From NCBI GenBank assembly GCA_938036925.1, contig CALHVU010000028.1:1-58715 (forward strand): a stretch of DNA of 58,715 bases. The letters are read 5' to 3'. This DNA is from an uncultured Atopobium sp. GTDB taxonomy: Bacteria; Actinomycetota; Coriobacteriia; Coriobacteriales; Atopobiaceae. Made by a program: the position numbers and the translations under genes. Numbering within the stretch: the stretch's first letter is position 1; each line of letters begins with the position of its first letter. This document shows positions 58,706-58,715 of this stretch, piece after piece. Below the pieces are notes generated by a model. It did not search any database. It was not told the DNA's origin and worked only from the letters and a program-made list of their open reading frames with translations.

Positions 58706-58715
58706 AAAACACACC

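Overview
The window is a dense, almost entirely plus-strand stretch of about 50 genes from a moderate-GC, Gram-positive-type anaerobe. The gene content fits a host-associated member of the Coriobacteriia (Atopobium/Lancefieldella/Olsenella-like). The pointers are an archaeal-like topA, a Bce-type sensor/transporter set, mannose-family PTS genes, a GlgC/GlgD glycogen system, a phenylalanine T-box and AGGAGG-type ribosome binding sites. The lineage is inferred from gene content, not from an rRNA gene or a search. I found no rRNA, tRNA, CRISPR array, insertion sequence or prophage.

Layout. 1-2.9 kb: end of an aminotransferase gene, a membrane-anchored TPR protein, a STAS protein and a minimal Tat translocase (tatA/B-like plus tatC). 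2.9-15.1 kb: information-processing housekeeping genes (topA, tmk, holB, PSP1/YaaT-like, queD, a degenerate GH5 protein, rsmI, metG, rsmA, tatD). 15.1-21.2 kb: a Bce-type two-component system, an 82-residue membrane protein, an opposing double-GNAT gene and a BceAB-like ABC transporter. 21.3-27.4 kb: a stand-alone glucose-family EIIA, a nucleoid-associated protein, a Tat-signal NlpC/P60-like wall hydrolase, an FKBP-type prolyl isomerase, murI, a DUF488 gene and ilvE. 27.4-36.5 kb: an amino-sugar (probably N-acetylgalactosamine) utilisation region with a mannose-family PTS, yajC, a GntR regulator, agaS, nagA and the opposing sugar-phosphate kinase and class II aldolase. 36.5-40.7 kb: a DUF3290/DUF421 membrane pair and a zinc ABC transporter (znuA-znuC-znuB). 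40.7-46.6 kb: T-box-controlled pheST, a zinc-dependent phospholipase C-like protein and a glycerol dehydrogenase-like enzyme. 46.9-58.6 kb: one tightly packed glycogen operon (glgB-glgP-glgC-glgD-glgA plus a GH13-GH77 fusion).

How the genes may work together. The PTS region would import and phosphorylate an amino sugar, deacetylate it (NagA), deaminate and isomerise it (AgaS), phosphorylate it again (PfkB) and cleave it (aldolase) to triose phosphates. The glycogen operon holds the activities needed to make and degrade an alpha-glucan store. The Tat system has two plausible clients here, the wall hydrolase and the ZnuA lipoprotein.

The most unusual signal is not a gene. The nonamer GGCGAGAAA occurs 17 times by eye on the two strands, where under 1 is expected; 15 copies extend to GGCGAGAAAC. 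Copies lie in both orientations, in several codon frames and in intergenic gaps, and a related inverted pair forms the ilvE terminator stem. This looks like a genome-wide functional DNA word such as an uptake sequence or recombination site.
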